From an uncultured Lachnospiraceae bacterium (GTDB lineage Bacteria; Bacillota; Clostridia; Lachnospirales; Lachnospiraceae), in assembly GCA_910578115.1 (NCBI GenBank), contig CAJTPO010000003.1, positions 141,447-205,446 on the forward strand: a stretch of 64,000 nucleotides of DNA, written 5' to 3'. Made by a program: the position numbers and the translations under genes. Position 1 is the stretch's first letter; every line of letters starts with the position of its first letter. Under the pieces are notes generated by a model. That model did not search any database, was not told the origin of the DNA, and worked only from the letters and a program-made list of their open reading frames with translations. Shown one piece after another: positions 35,803 through 44,204 of this stretch.

Positions 35803-36507
35803 TTACGATTCCGACGCCTCTGCCCTGTTATTTTCCTGCGTTTGTTCCTCTTCTTCCTGCTTACTGTCCTCTTGTGCAGTTTCCTTTTTACCGCCCCGTC
35901 CTGCTTTCGGATCATACTTCATATCAAAGATTTCGATCACCTCCGCCCCGAAGATATCATGCATATAGGAATATAATTGATGGTTCATTATCTCCTTTTC
36001 CTGTTTACGCACTACCTTCTTCTTCAATTCCCGTCGGATATTCCGGATCCACTCTTCAATTTCCTCCAGCTCCTTCGTGTTCTCCTGCATTCTCCTGTAG
36101 CAGGTCTCCATCGTAGCCAGCATCAGTCTGTTATTCAACTGAACGATCTGCCTCGGCAGTTCCAGCATCTCCTCTTCGCACTCCTCCAGCTTCTCATTAC
36201 ATTCATTGACCAGCCGCTTGTGCGTCTCCATCTCCTTCTCCATCCTCAATGTAGCGCCGCTTTCCATCTCATTTGCAAGAAGAACGATCTCATCCATCAG
36301 TTTTTTCTTTAATTTTCTGATTTCCCTGTTTTTACTGTTTACTTTACCCTGACGCTTCAACAGACCATTGAGTTCACATTCCATATCCTTGATCTCAGAA
36401 GGACATTCCTGCTGTGTAAAAAGCTGATGCCATTTATGATCCAGCGTAAGGATCGGAATCTTCTTATCCGCTAAAGCTGTCTGAAATACTTCATCCGTTC
36501 TCTCCAT
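35803..36507 (-). CDS. Coiled-coil protein of unknown function
   Basis: I do not recognise this family. The 234-residue protein is almost entirely charged and helical: a start MERTDEVFQTALADKKIPILTLDHKWHQLF, then heptad-like coiled coils from about residue 48 to 180 (LKRQGKVNSKNREIRKLKKKL and EEEMLELPRQIVQLNNRLM), and a Glu/Gln-rich disordered tail. The ATG at 36507 has GGGGAGAGG ten bases upstream; the longer frame begins at a TTG. It stands between rex and the nnr/alr pair on the same strand. A scaffolding role is possible but unproven. Confidence 0.65.
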   Translation of the reverse strand: MERTDEVFQTALADKKIPILTLDHKWHQLFTQQECPSEIKDMECELNGLLKRQGKVNSKNREIRKLKKKLMDEIVLLANEMESGATLRMEKEMETHKRLVNECNEKLEECEEEMLELPRQIVQLNNRLMLATMETCYRRMQENTKELEEIEEWIRNIRRELKKKVVRKQEKEIMNHQLYSYMHDIFGAEVIEIFDMKYDPKAGRGGKKETAQEDSKQEEEEQTQENNRAEASES

Positions 36508-36588
36508 AATACGTAAACCTCTCCCCAAATATCTACTGCAACCAGAATCTTCGTAACAGGGAAGCCGAAGGCTTTCTGCTACGGATAC

Positions 36589-37221
36589 TTAACTGTCACT
36601 TGATGACAGATTATAGGACAATTTCATCAGGCTGTCCGACAGGTGCACACTCTCCACCTGAATCCCCTGCGGAACATGCAGATCCACATGCGCAAAATTC
36701 CATATTCCTTTGATACCGTAGGATACAAGCTGTTCCGCCACTCCCACCGCAGCGCTTTTCGGAACCGTGAGCACCGCGATATCTATCTCTTTCTCTCTGA
36801 CGAACCGCTCCATGTCCTCCATCGGGCGTACCGTAATCCCATGGATCTTCGTCCCCTGGATCGCCGGATCGACATCAAAAATCCCCCGGAAGATAAATCC
36901 CCGACGTTCGAAATCCCTGTAGTTTACAAGCGCCTGTCCCAGATGTCCCGCTCCTACTATGATCAGATTATGTTCTTTATCCAATCCCAGTATCCTGCCG
37001 ATCTCATCATAAAGATATTCCACGTTATATCCATATCCCTGCTGTCCAAAACCACCAAAATTATTCAAATCCTGTCTGATCTGGGATGCCGTCACCTGCA
37101 TGATATCACTCAGCTCCTGTGAGGAGACTCTCTCGATCCCTTCATCCTTCAATTCACCCAAATACCTGAAATATCTGGGCAGGCGGCCAATCACAGCCTG
37201 TGAAATTCCTTTTGCTTCCAC
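36589..37221 (-). CDS. rex: Redox-sensing transcriptional repressor Rex
   Basis: Rex is a repressor that senses the NADH/NAD+ ratio. The 210-residue protein begins at a GTG (37221) with AGGAGG seven bases upstream and reads MEAKGISQAVIGRLPRYFRYLGEL, followed by the winged-helix segment ISSQELSDIMQVTASQIRQDLNNFGGFGQQGYGYNV and the NAD-binding fingerprint NLIIVGAGHLGQALVNYRDF. The C-terminus has GIKGIWNFAHVDLHVP. A longer frame to 37353 adds residues not found in the family, so the GTG is chosen. The promoter is divergent from the ABC-F gene, the same neighbour as in Bacillus. Confidence 0.95.
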   Translation of the reverse strand: MEAKGISQAVIGRLPRYFRYLGELKDEGIERVSSQELSDIMQVTASQIRQDLNNFGGFGQQGYGYNVEYLYDEIGRILGLDKEHNLIIVGAGHLGQALVNYRDFERRGFIFRGIFDVDPAIQGTKIHGITVRPMEDMERFVREKEIDIAVLTVPKSAAVGVAEQLVSYGIKGIWNFAHVDLHVPQGIQVESVHLSDSLMKLSYNLSSSDS

Positions 37222-37354
37222 CTCGCTGCCTCCTGAGAATATTATAATAAACCGCTCATCCCCTGTCACTCTGCGACGGGACGGCTTCATTAGACCATAC
37301 ATTTTGACACGGTCAGAACAATAAATATGCTGACCTGTACGCATGGTTACCAAT

Positions 37355-37384
37355 AGTATACAACTGCGTTAAAAAGCTGTCAAA
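37355..37384 (-). promoter_or_regulatory. rex promoter
   Basis: Minus strand: TTGACA (37379-37384), an 18-base spacer, TATACT (37355-37360). The transcript leader to the GTG at 37221 is about 125 bases. It lies back to back with the ABC-F promoter. No TTGTTAA-type Rex site was seen by eye. Confidence 0.6.
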
Positions 37385-37391
37385 CTATCCA

Positions 37392-37421
37392 TTGACAGTT
37401 TTGTTATCAGAACGTTATACT
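37392..37421 (+). promoter_or_regulatory. Promoter of the ABC-F gene
   Basis: Plus strand: TTGACA (37392-37397), an 18-base spacer, TATACT (37416-37421). Transcription would start near 37428, leaving a ~100-base leader with a GC-rich palindromic segment (about 37433-37478) before the ATG. The leader could host a small regulatory structure. Confidence 0.6.
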
Positions 37422-37528
37422 GGTTACAGTCCACGGCCCGGCCAGCCGCAAGCTGTAGCCTATCCGGCCCACGGAAATATGTTTATATCAATATTAAAGC
37501 TTGAAAGTTTTGAAAGGCACGATGTATC

Positions 37529-39451
37529 ATGATACTCTCTGTAAGTAATATCCATAAATCATTCAACGAGATCCCGGTGTTGAAGAATGTATCTTTTCAT
37601 ATTGAAGACTATGATAAAGCTGCTGTTGTAGGCATAAACGGAGCGGGTAAAACGACACTCCTGCGCATCATCATGGGTGAAATTTCCGCTGACGAAGGGA
37701 TCGTGACCGTCTCCCGTGACAGGAGCATCGGTTACCTCTCCCAGCACGAGGCTGTTTCCGGTGAGAACACCATCTACAACGAACTGCTGTCCGTCAAACA
37801 GGATATCATCGATCTCGAACAGAAAATGCGTTCTGTTGAGCTGCAGATGAAATCAGCTTCCGGCGATACCCTGCAGCAGCTGATGACCTCCTATGCCAGT
37901 CTGACCCACGCTTTTGAATCTGCCAACGGCTACGCCTGCAGGAGTGAGGTGACCGGCGTTTTAAAAGGTCTCGGCTTTACGGAAGATGAATTTGGCAGAT
38001 CGGTTGCCACTCTTTCCGGCGGTCAGAAGACCCGTGTAGCACTCGGTAAGCTGCTCCTGCTCAAACCGGATCTGATCATCCTGGATGAGCCTACGAACCA
38101 TCTGGACATGTCTTCCATTACCTGGCTGGAAACTTACCTGTTAAACTACAGGGGAGCAGTGATCATCGTATCCCATGACCGCTACTTCCTCGACCGCATC
38201 GCCAACAAAATAATCGAGATCGACAACACGAAAGCCACGGTCTTTACAGGTAATTACTCTTCCTACGCCTCCAGGAAGGAAGCGCTGCGGGCCGCAGAAT
38301 ACAGTGCCTATATGAAGCAGCAGCAGGAGATCAAACATCAGGAAGAAGTCATTGAGAAGCTGCGGTCTTTTAATCGGGAAAAATCCATCCGCCGCGCCGA
38401 AAGCCGTGTGAAAATGCTGGATAAGATCGAAGTCCTGGACAAACCCACTCAGGTACGCGCCGACATGCACCTTAAGCTGGAACCCAAGTACACCAGCGGC
38501 AATGACGTTCTTCGTGTGGAAGATCTGTCGAAGTCCTTCGGCTCCCTTACCCTGTTCGAACATCTTGATTTTGAGCTGAAAAAGGGCGAACATGTAGCGA
38601 TCATCGGCGATAACGGAACCGGCAAGACCACAATCCTGAAGATCATCAATGAACTGGTCGCTCCCGATACCGGCGAGATTCATCTGGGCAGTAATGTAGC
38701 CATCGGATACTATGATCAGGAACATCATGTTCTACATATGGACAAAACCCTGTTTGATGAGATCTCCGACGACTATCCCACGCTTTCCAATACCGAGATC
38801 CGCAACACGCTTGCCGCCTTTCTCTTTACCGGTGAAGACGTGTTTAAGCAGGTCAAAACTTTAAGCGGCGGTGAACGCGGCCGGGTATCCCTGGCAAAGC
38901 TGATGCTCTCCGAGGCCAATTTCCTCATCCTCGACGAACCTACCAATCATCTGGATATCCTGTCCAAGGAGATTCTGGAAGATGCCCTGAACGCTTATAC
39001 CGGCACCGTACTGTATGTATCCCATGACAGATACTTCATCAACAAGACTGCCACCCGGATCCTCGATCTAAACCACCAGGTACTGACCAACTATCTTGGC
39101 AATTACGAATACTATCTCGAGAAAAAAGACGGACAGTCCGTATATCATAATGACAGCAGTCATGACCAGGCCGATCTGCAGAAAGCAGCTTCTGCTCCCT
39201 CCGACACAAAACAGGACTGGAAAGCACAGAAGGAACTTCTGGCTGCACAGCGCAAAAGGGAAAATGCTTTAAAGAAATGTGAAGAATCCATTGAACAGTT
39301 GGAACAGCGCAATGCTGAGATCGATCTGCTCATGGCATCTCCCGAGATCTGTACCAATGTTGCCAAACTGCAGGAACTCACCCGGGAAAAAGAAACCAAC
39401 GAAACTACCTTAAATGAACTCTACGAAAAATGGGAACAGCTCTCGGAATAA
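37529..39451 (+). CDS. ABC-F family ATPase (YdiF/Uup-like)
   Basis: A 640-residue soluble twin-ATPase of the ABC-F type, acting on ribosomes rather than as a transporter: there is no membrane domain. First nucleotide-binding domain: VVGINGAGKTTLLRIIMG, LSGGQKTRVALGKLLLLKPDLIILDEPTNHLD. A linker with basic helices (about residues 245-310) follows, then a second domain: AIIGDNGTGKTTILKIIN, LSGGERGRVSLAKLMLSEANFLILDEPTNHLD. The C-terminal 90 residues form a coiled coil, as in Uup/YdiF; EttA, which lacks this, is less likely. YdiF is next to rex in Bacillus, which supports that assignment. Some ABC-F proteins give antibiotic resistance, but nothing here indicates this. Confidence 0.9.
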   Translation: MILSVSNIHKSFNEIPVLKNVSFHIEDYDKAAVVGINGAGKTTLLRIIMGEISADEGIVTVSRDRSIGYLSQHEAVSGENTIYNELLSVKQDIIDLEQKMRSVELQMKSASGDTLQQLMTSYASLTHAFESANGYACRSEVTGVLKGLGFTEDEFGRSVATLSGGQKTRVALGKLLLLKPDLIILDEPTNHLDMSSITWLETYLLNYRGAVIIVSHDRYFLDRIANKIIEIDNTKATVFTGNYSSYASRKEALRAAEYSAYMKQQQEIKHQEEVIEKLRSFNREKSIRRAESRVKMLDKIEVLDKPTQVRADMHLKLEPKYTSGNDVLRVEDLSKSFGSLTLFEHLDFELKKGEHVAIIGDNGTGKTTILKIINELVAPDTGEIHLGSNVAIGYYDQEHHVLHMDKTLFDEISDDYPTLSNTEIRNTLAAFLFTGEDVFKQVKTLSGGERGRVSLAKLMLSEANFLILDEPTNHLDILSKEILEDALNAYTGTVLYVSHDRYFINKTATRILDLNHQVLTNYLGNYEYYLEKKDGQSVYHNDSSHDQADLQKAASAPSDTKQDWKAQKELLAAQRKRENALKKCEESIEQLEQRNAEIDLLMASPEICTNVAKLQELTREKETNETTLNELYEKWEQLSE

Positions 39452-39462
39452 GAGCTGTTCCC
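39432..39462. terminator. Bidirectional terminator between the ABC-F gene and icd
   Basis: GGGAACAGCTCT (39432-39443) pairs with AGAGCTGTTCCC (39451-39462); each side continues into T-rich (plus) or A-rich sequence. The 5' arm codes for the last residues of the ABC-F protein. The two genes converge here. Confidence 0.85.
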
Positions 39463-39487
39463 TTCTCTGTTACGTTATTCCTGCATC

Positions 39488-40696
39488 TTACATGATCTGC
39501 TCAAATGTCTCACGGATCGCTTTGATAAACTCCTCGCTGTTCAATACGGTCACATCCTGCAGGGAGGTGATCAATGCCAGATCTTTAGTCATTTTCCCTG
39601 CTTCAATCGTCTGAACCGTCGCCCGCTCCAGTTTATCGGCAAACGCCATCAACGCCTGATTGTCATCCAGTTCTCCGCGCTTCCTGAGGGCTCCCGTCCA
39701 TGCAAAGATCGTTGCCACCGAATTCGTGGAGGTCTCCTCTCCTTTCAAATGTTTGTAATAGTGTCTCTGTACCGTCCCATGCGCCGCTTCATACTCATAG
39801 ACACCGCCTGGGGATACGAGCACGGATGTCATCATGGCGAGAGAACCGAACGCCGAAGACACCATATCGCTCATCACATCCCCGTCGTAGTTCTTACACG
39901 CCCAGATAAAGCCACCCTTTGCCTTCATGACACGTGCCACCGCATCATCGATCAAAGTATAGAAATATTCAATGCCTGCCGCATCAAATCGCTCCTTATA
40001 TTCGGCATCATAGATCTCCTGGAAGATATCCTTGAAATTATGGTCATATTTCTTGGAGATCGTATCCTTCGTCGCAAACCATAGATCCTGCTTCGTGTCC
40101 AGCGCAAAGTTAAAGCATGCTCTGGCAAAGCTGGCAATGGACTCGTCCATATTATGGATTCCCTGCAGAATACCTGCACCCGTAAAGTTATGTATGGTTT
40201 CCCGTATCTGTGTGCCGTCCTCTGCTGTAAAAACAAGTTCTGCTCTGCCGGGACCGGGCACCTTGATCTCCGTATTCTTATACACGTCACCATAGGCATG
40301 ACGGGCCAGTGTAATAGGTTTCTCCCAGTTTCTGACGCAGGGTTCTATTCCCTTTACTACAATGGGAGCCCGGAAAACCGTTCCGTCCAGTGCCGCACGG
40401 ATCGTACCGTTGGGACTCTTCCACATCTCCTTTAAATTGTACTCCGTCATTCTGGCAGCATTCGGAGTAATCGTTGCACATTTTACCGCCACACCGTATT
40501 TCCTGGTCGCCTCCGCAGAATCCATGGTAACCTGATCGTCGGTCTCGTTGCGGTGCTCCAATCCAAGATCATAATACTCCGTTTTCAGATCGATATAGGG
40601 CAGCAGCAGCTCGTCCTTGATCATTTTCCACAATATTCTTGTCATCTCATCGCCGTCCATTTCCACAAGGGGCGTTGTCATTGTGATCTTTTCCAT
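39488..40696 (-). CDS. icd: NADP-type isocitrate dehydrogenase (eukaryote-like subfamily)
   Basis: The enzyme decarboxylates isocitrate to 2-oxoglutarate. The 402-residue protein begins ITMTTPLVEMDGDEMTRILWKMIKDELLLPYIDL, and has the isocitrate-binding MWKSPNGTIRAALDGTVFRAPI and CKNYDGDVMSDMVSSAFGSLAMMTSVLVSPGG. This pattern and the short NADP-site segment ending EYEAAHGTVQRHYYKHLKGEETSTNSVATIFAW match the homodimeric IDH1-like (subfamily II) enzymes, not the Escherichia coli Icd type. It is downstream of the GntR regulator and the Re-citrate synthase, suggesting an oxidative half-TCA route to glutamate. Terminator hairpin shared with the ABC-F gene at 39432-39462. Confidence 0.93.
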   Translation of the reverse strand: MEKITMTTPLVEMDGDEMTRILWKMIKDELLLPYIDLKTEYYDLGLEHRNETDDQVTMDSAEATRKYGVAVKCATITPNAARMTEYNLKEMWKSPNGTIRAALDGTVFRAPIVVKGIEPCVRNWEKPITLARHAYGDVYKNTEIKVPGPGRAELVFTAEDGTQIRETIHNFTGAGILQGIHNMDESIASFARACFNFALDTKQDLWFATKDTISKKYDHNFKDIFQEIYDAEYKERFDAAGIEYFYTLIDDAVARVMKAKGGFIWACKNYDGDVMSDMVSSAFGSLAMMTSVLVSPGGVYEYEAAHGTVQRHYYKHLKGEETSTNSVATIFAWTGALRKRGELDDNQALMAFADKLERATVQTIEAGKMTKDLALITSLQDVTVLNSEEFIKAIRETFEQIM

Positions 40697-40773
40697 ACTC
40701 TTCTTCCTTTCTCCTGGCCGTTACCAGTATCCGTTTCTCATTGTCAACCATTGTTCCGGTGTGCTGCAAAACT

Positions 40774-41478
40774 CTATTCAGAACCTGCAGCCTCCTCGCC
40801 GTACACCTCATACAACCCGTTCTTCACCATATTTTCATAGGCGTTGAGGATATGCCTGTTAGCCAGCTGCTCTGCCCTGTCCGCATCCTTCTCCTTGATT
40901 GCCTCCATGATCTGCCGGTGCTCATCGTTGGAAGCCCGCCCCCTCGTATTGGTAGACAGCGTCTTCTGCCTGACCCGCAGAACATACTGATGATAATCCC
41001 GCAGCGTATGCTCCAGCATCTTGGAATCGCACGCCTCATACAGAATATCATGGAACCGGTTGTCAAGTTCCGCCATCTGATCCATATGTCCCTTCGATGC
41101 ATGAAAATCCGCCAGATAGATGTTCTCTTCCATCTCCTCCAGCTGCTCCTTCGTAATCTTCTCGGTGGCCAGCCTGGCACACAATCCTTCCAGCAGTGAA
41201 CGGATCATATAAATGTCCTTCACATCCTTGGCCGTGATCCCCGTCACGTATGCTCCTCTGTTGGGCACGATCTGAATCAGACCTTCCAGCTCCAACTGCC
41301 GAAAAGCCTCTCTGACCGGCGTGCGGCTCACTCCCAGCTCCTCGCCGATTGCCACTTCCTTCAACTCTTCGTGTTCCCTGTACCTGCCGCTCAGGATGTC
41401 TTCCCGCAGCTTCTGGAACACTCTGCCGCGCAGGGAATACTTATCATTCACTTCATTTTTTAAATCATAATTAGCCAT
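40774..41478 (-). CDS. GntR-family regulator, FCD subfamily
   Basis: A 234-residue transcription factor. The N-terminal winged helix is plain: VFQKLREDILSGRYREHEELKEVAIGEELGVSRTPVREAFRQLELEGLIQIVPNRGAYVTGI. The C-terminal FCD domain has the metal-ligand positions: Asp and His in LDNRFHDIL, His in SNDEHRQIM and His in ANRHILNAY. FCD regulators typically bind a small carboxylic acid via a divalent metal. It is 26 bases after the Re-citrate synthase gene and 78 bases before icd, and a palindrome that fits a GntR site overlaps the operon promoter (43054-43065), suggesting autoregulation. Effector unknown; citrate or isocitrate would be a reasonable guess. Confidence 0.9.
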   Translation of the reverse strand: MANYDLKNEVNDKYSLRGRVFQKLREDILSGRYREHEELKEVAIGEELGVSRTPVREAFRQLELEGLIQIVPNRGAYVTGITAKDVKDIYMIRSLLEGLCARLATEKITKEQLEEMEENIYLADFHASKGHMDQMAELDNRFHDILYEACDSKMLEHTLRDYHQYVLRVRQKTLSTNTRGRASNDEHRQIMEAIKEKDADRAEQLANRHILNAYENMVKNGLYEVYGEEAAGSE

Positions 41479-41503
41479 TTTACTGTCTTATCTCCACTAT
41501 CAC

Positions 41504-42940
41504 TCAATTTGAACCGGCACCCGGCATTGCAAGACCAAGCTCCGTACAAACCTTACGTATCTGAGAAATCAGCTCCTCATCCGTCAGTACCGTTACGCGT
41601 CCTGCCGCATATTCCTCATCTACCCAGACCTTCAACGCCCGTACCAGATCACAGCTCTTGTCCAGTTGATCCTGCTCCTTTAAATGATAATACGTATTGA
41701 TCCAATGTGCAATCCCTGCCAGCCCGGAAGTATTCGATACCGCACAGAGCACCGGCCTGTTCAAAAATTTCTCCGTATCGAAAATATTATAGATCTCTTC
41801 GTTCTTAAGCAATCCGTCGGCATGAATACCTGCTCTTGTCACATTAAAATTCTTTCCTACAAAGGGTGTCCGGGGCGGAATCTCATAGCCGATCTCTTTC
41901 TCATAATACTCTGCCAGTTCCGTGATCACGGTCGTATCCATGCCATTCAGATCGCCGCGAAGCTGCGCATACTCGAATACCATCGCTTCAAGCGGTGTAT
42001 TGCCTGTCCGTTCCCCGATACCGAAAAGCGATGTATTGATGCCGGAACAACCGTAAAGCCATGCCGTGGTAGAGTTCGCGACCGCCTTATAGAAATCATT
42101 ATGTCCGTGCCATTCGATCAATGCGTGGGGAACTCCGGCATGCGTATGGATCGCATAGATGATTCCCTGTACACTCCTCGGTATAACAGCACCCGGGTAA
42201 TTGACGCCATACCCCATCGTATCACATGCCCGCACTTTGATCGGAATCCGATATTCTTCCATCAGCTTCATCAGTTCCATACAGAAAGGCACCACATAAC
42301 CGTAAATATCCGCTCTCGTAATATCCTCCAGATGACATCTGGGACTGATCCCCTCTTCCAGGCAGTCACGGATCACACTCAGATAATGATCCATCGCCTG
42401 CCGTCTGGTCATCTTCAGCTTCAGGAAAATATGATAATCCGAACAGCTCACCAGTATGCCCGTTTCTTTCATCCCGATTTCCTTGACCAGCTTAAAATCC
42501 TCTTTGCTGGCACGGATCCAGCTTGTGATCTCCGGATATTGATAGCCGCGCTCCATACACTTATAGACCGCATCCCTGTCTTTCTTACTGTAAAGAAAGA
42601 ACTCACTGGCACGGATCATGCCGTTTGGTCCGCCCAATCTATGCAGATGATCATAGATCGTCACGATCTGCTGTGTCGTGTAGGGAGCCCTGGACTGCTG
42701 TCCATCCCGAAAAGTCGTATCCGTGATCCAGATATCTTTCGGCATATTGTGAGGTACTGTCCTGTCATTGAACGGAATCTTGGGTATCTCGGAATACGGA
42801 AACATATTCCTGAAAACATTTGGTTTCTTCACATCGTCCAGTATATACATATGTTCTTCTATTTCCAGAAGATTATTATGGTCATTCATGGTCACCGGAC
42901 GGTTCGTGAAAGTCTTCTCATCATACATGGCTGTCGTCAC
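41504..42940 (-). CDS. Re-citrate synthase / homocitrate synthase family aldolase
   Basis: A 478-residue HMGL-like/DRE-TIM acyl-CoA-condensing enzyme. The catalytic signature is present at about residues 72-80 (ITDTTFRDGQQSRAPYT), the metal-binding H-x-H in ALIEWHGHNDFYKAVANSTTAW, and GIGERTGNTPLEAMVFEYAQL. In Clostridia that lack the usual citrate synthase, this family includes the Re-citrate synthase that makes citrate from oxaloacetate and acetyl-CoA. Its linkage to icd, with glutamate synthesis as the end, favours that over homocitrate or isopropylmalate synthase, but aconitase is not present in the window. The start is a GTG (42940) with AGGAAAGG; an ATG at 42928 is also possible. Confidence 0.78.
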   Translation of the reverse strand: MTTAMYDEKTFTNRPVTMNDHNNLLEIEEHMYILDDVKKPNVFRNMFPYSEIPKIPFNDRTVPHNMPKDIWITDTTFRDGQQSRAPYTTQQIVTIYDHLHRLGGPNGMIRASEFFLYSKKDRDAVYKCMERGYQYPEITSWIRASKEDFKLVKEIGMKETGILVSCSDYHIFLKLKMTRRQAMDHYLSVIRDCLEEGISPRCHLEDITRADIYGYVVPFCMELMKLMEEYRIPIKVRACDTMGYGVNYPGAVIPRSVQGIIYAIHTHAGVPHALIEWHGHNDFYKAVANSTTAWLYGCSGINTSLFGIGERTGNTPLEAMVFEYAQLRGDLNGMDTTVITELAEYYEKEIGYEIPPRTPFVGKNFNVTRAGIHADGLLKNEEIYNIFDTEKFLNRPVLCAVSNTSGLAGIAHWINTYYHLKEQDQLDKSCDLVRALKVWVDEEYAAGRVTVLTDEELISQIRKVCTELGLAMPGAGSN

Positions 42941-43053
42941 ACCTTTCCTGTCTGTATTTTATACACTTCTGACAGTTCCCGGCATACACTTATATCCCCT
43001 GGAGCGTTACAGGAAACAGTAACTGGATTTACAATTCATGTATGCCACGTATA

Positions 43054-43082
43054 ATTGTATACAATCATACCGTTCATGTCAA
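43054..43082 (-). promoter_or_regulatory. Promoter and candidate GntR operator of the Re-citrate synthase operon
   Basis: On the minus strand TTGACA (43077-43082) is followed by a 17-base spacer and TACAAT (43054-43059), a near-perfect sigma-A promoter. The -10 box overlaps the perfect 12-base palindrome ATTGTATACAAT (43054-43065), a form common to FCD-type GntR operators. This suggests control by the GntR encoded in the operon. The leader is about 110 bases to the GTG start. Confidence 0.7.
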
Positions 43083-43135
43083 CCACTAAAAAAGCCTGAT
43101 GGAAAAAGCAGTCCATTCAAGGGAAACGGATACCG

Positions 43136-44107
43136 CTATTCCATACACATCTTTTCCACATCCAGCATTCCCCACCCCTGCTTGTTCCAAGAATCTCCCA
43201 TGTCATATGCACTGTAGATCATTTTCCGTTTCACCTGATCGTTGTTCATATATGGATATTTCTGAAGCAGAAGAGCAGCCGCTCCGGAAACCACCGGCGT
43301 AGCCATGGAAGTACCACTCTTTCTGGTGTAGGCATTTCGATAACCGATCCTGTCATTCCCTTTCCATCGCACATTACAGGATAAAATATCCGTTCCCGGA
43401 GCTACCACATCAGGCTTTCGATACAATATACTTCTACTGCCCCTGCCGGAATAATTCTCACACAGATCCCTGCGGGCGCCAAAATAACCTCCTTCATGAC
43501 ATCCGACCGTGATCACCCTGCGGCTGCATCCAAGCGGTGATATCGTCCCTTCTTCCGGTCCGTTGTTGCCCGCCGCACACACCACCACGATCCCTTCTTC
43601 CCACGCTGCATCCAAAAGCTCCACCAGTTCTTCCATATGTTCCATCTCACCGCTTGAACCGATGCCCAGCGACACATTCAGCACTCTGATCTGATAGCGG
43701 ATATGATTTTTCAGAACCCATTCCAGACCTCGATGCATACTTTCAACGCAGCCTTCCCCATTCTGATCCAGCACCTTTCCAATACACAATCTGCAGGCAG
43801 GCGCAATTCCTTTATACGATCCATGGGATGCATGCCCATTACCACCAACACAGCCCGCTACATGAGTTCCATGTCCACTGTCATCATAACTCGACCAACG
43901 TCCATTTACAAAATCTACAAAAGACAGTATGCGGTCACCGAAATCCGGATGCCGTCCGATCCCTGTGTCCAAAATTGCTACCGAAATCTCTTCTGTCGTA
44001 ATATTTCTCTGTATCTCATCTCTGCATTTCACCTGCATTCTAACACGATTCACTGCTGCTCTCCACACATATAATAGTCCGCCGGAACTTTCGATACCAT
44101 ACAGCAT
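43136..44107 (-). CDS. Subtilisin-like serine protease (S8), start uncertain
   Basis: A 323-residue peptidase (from ATG 44107) with the complete catalytic triad: Asp in VAILDTGIGRHPDFGD, His in DDSGHGTHVAGCVGG, and Ser in SGTSMATPVVSGAAALLLQKYP. The oxyanion Asn is in VVVCAAGNNGPEEG. There is no signal peptide or prodomain, so it resembles the cytoplasmic or compact clostridial S8 enzymes. The start is weak: no Shine-Dalgarno precedes ATG 44107, and the reading frame continues upstream to a TTG at 44146 that lies inside the terminator hairpin of the upstream surface-protein operon. The gene therefore may depend on read-through or be N-terminally trimmed. Confidence 0.83.
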   Translation of the reverse strand: MLYGIESSGGLLYVWRAAVNRVRMQVKCRDEIQRNITTEEISVAILDTGIGRHPDFGDRILSFVDFVNGRWSSYDDSGHGTHVAGCVGGNGHASHGSYKGIAPACRLCIGKVLDQNGEGCVESMHRGLEWVLKNHIRYQIRVLNVSLGIGSSGEMEHMEELVELLDAAWEEGIVVVCAAGNNGPEEGTISPLGCSRRVITVGCHEGGYFGARRDLCENYSGRGSRSILYRKPDVVAPGTDILSCNVRWKGNDRIGYRNAYTRKSGTSMATPVVSGAAALLLQKYPYMNNDQVKRKMIYSAYDMGDSWNKQGWGMLDVEKMCME

Positions 44108-44143
44108 ACCCACGATATTGTCCGGAGAATACGGGAAGCAGGT

Positions 44144-44189
44144 CAAAAACTCCCGGCTTATAGATTTATTCTATGCCGGGAGTTTTTTC
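44144..44189 (-). terminator. Terminator after the surface-protein/sortase operon
   Basis: On the minus strand ACTCCCGGC pairs with GCCGGGAGT, extended by an inner ATAGA/TCTAT stem and followed by TTTTT. It is 16 bases after the stop at 44205. The S8 reading frame begins within its T-run. Confidence 0.85.
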
Positions 44190-44204
44190 CTGTTAGTGCA
44201 ATAT

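Noticed and set aside
36589..37353. Longer Rex starting at 37353
   Set aside because: The extra 44 residues do not match the family and a GTG at 37221 has a well-spaced AGGAGG.
41684..43054. 456-residue plus-strand open frame
   Set aside because: It is antisense to the well-supported Re-citrate synthase gene; composition (His/Arg/Cys-rich) is that of a reverse-complement shadow, with no ribosome site or family motif.
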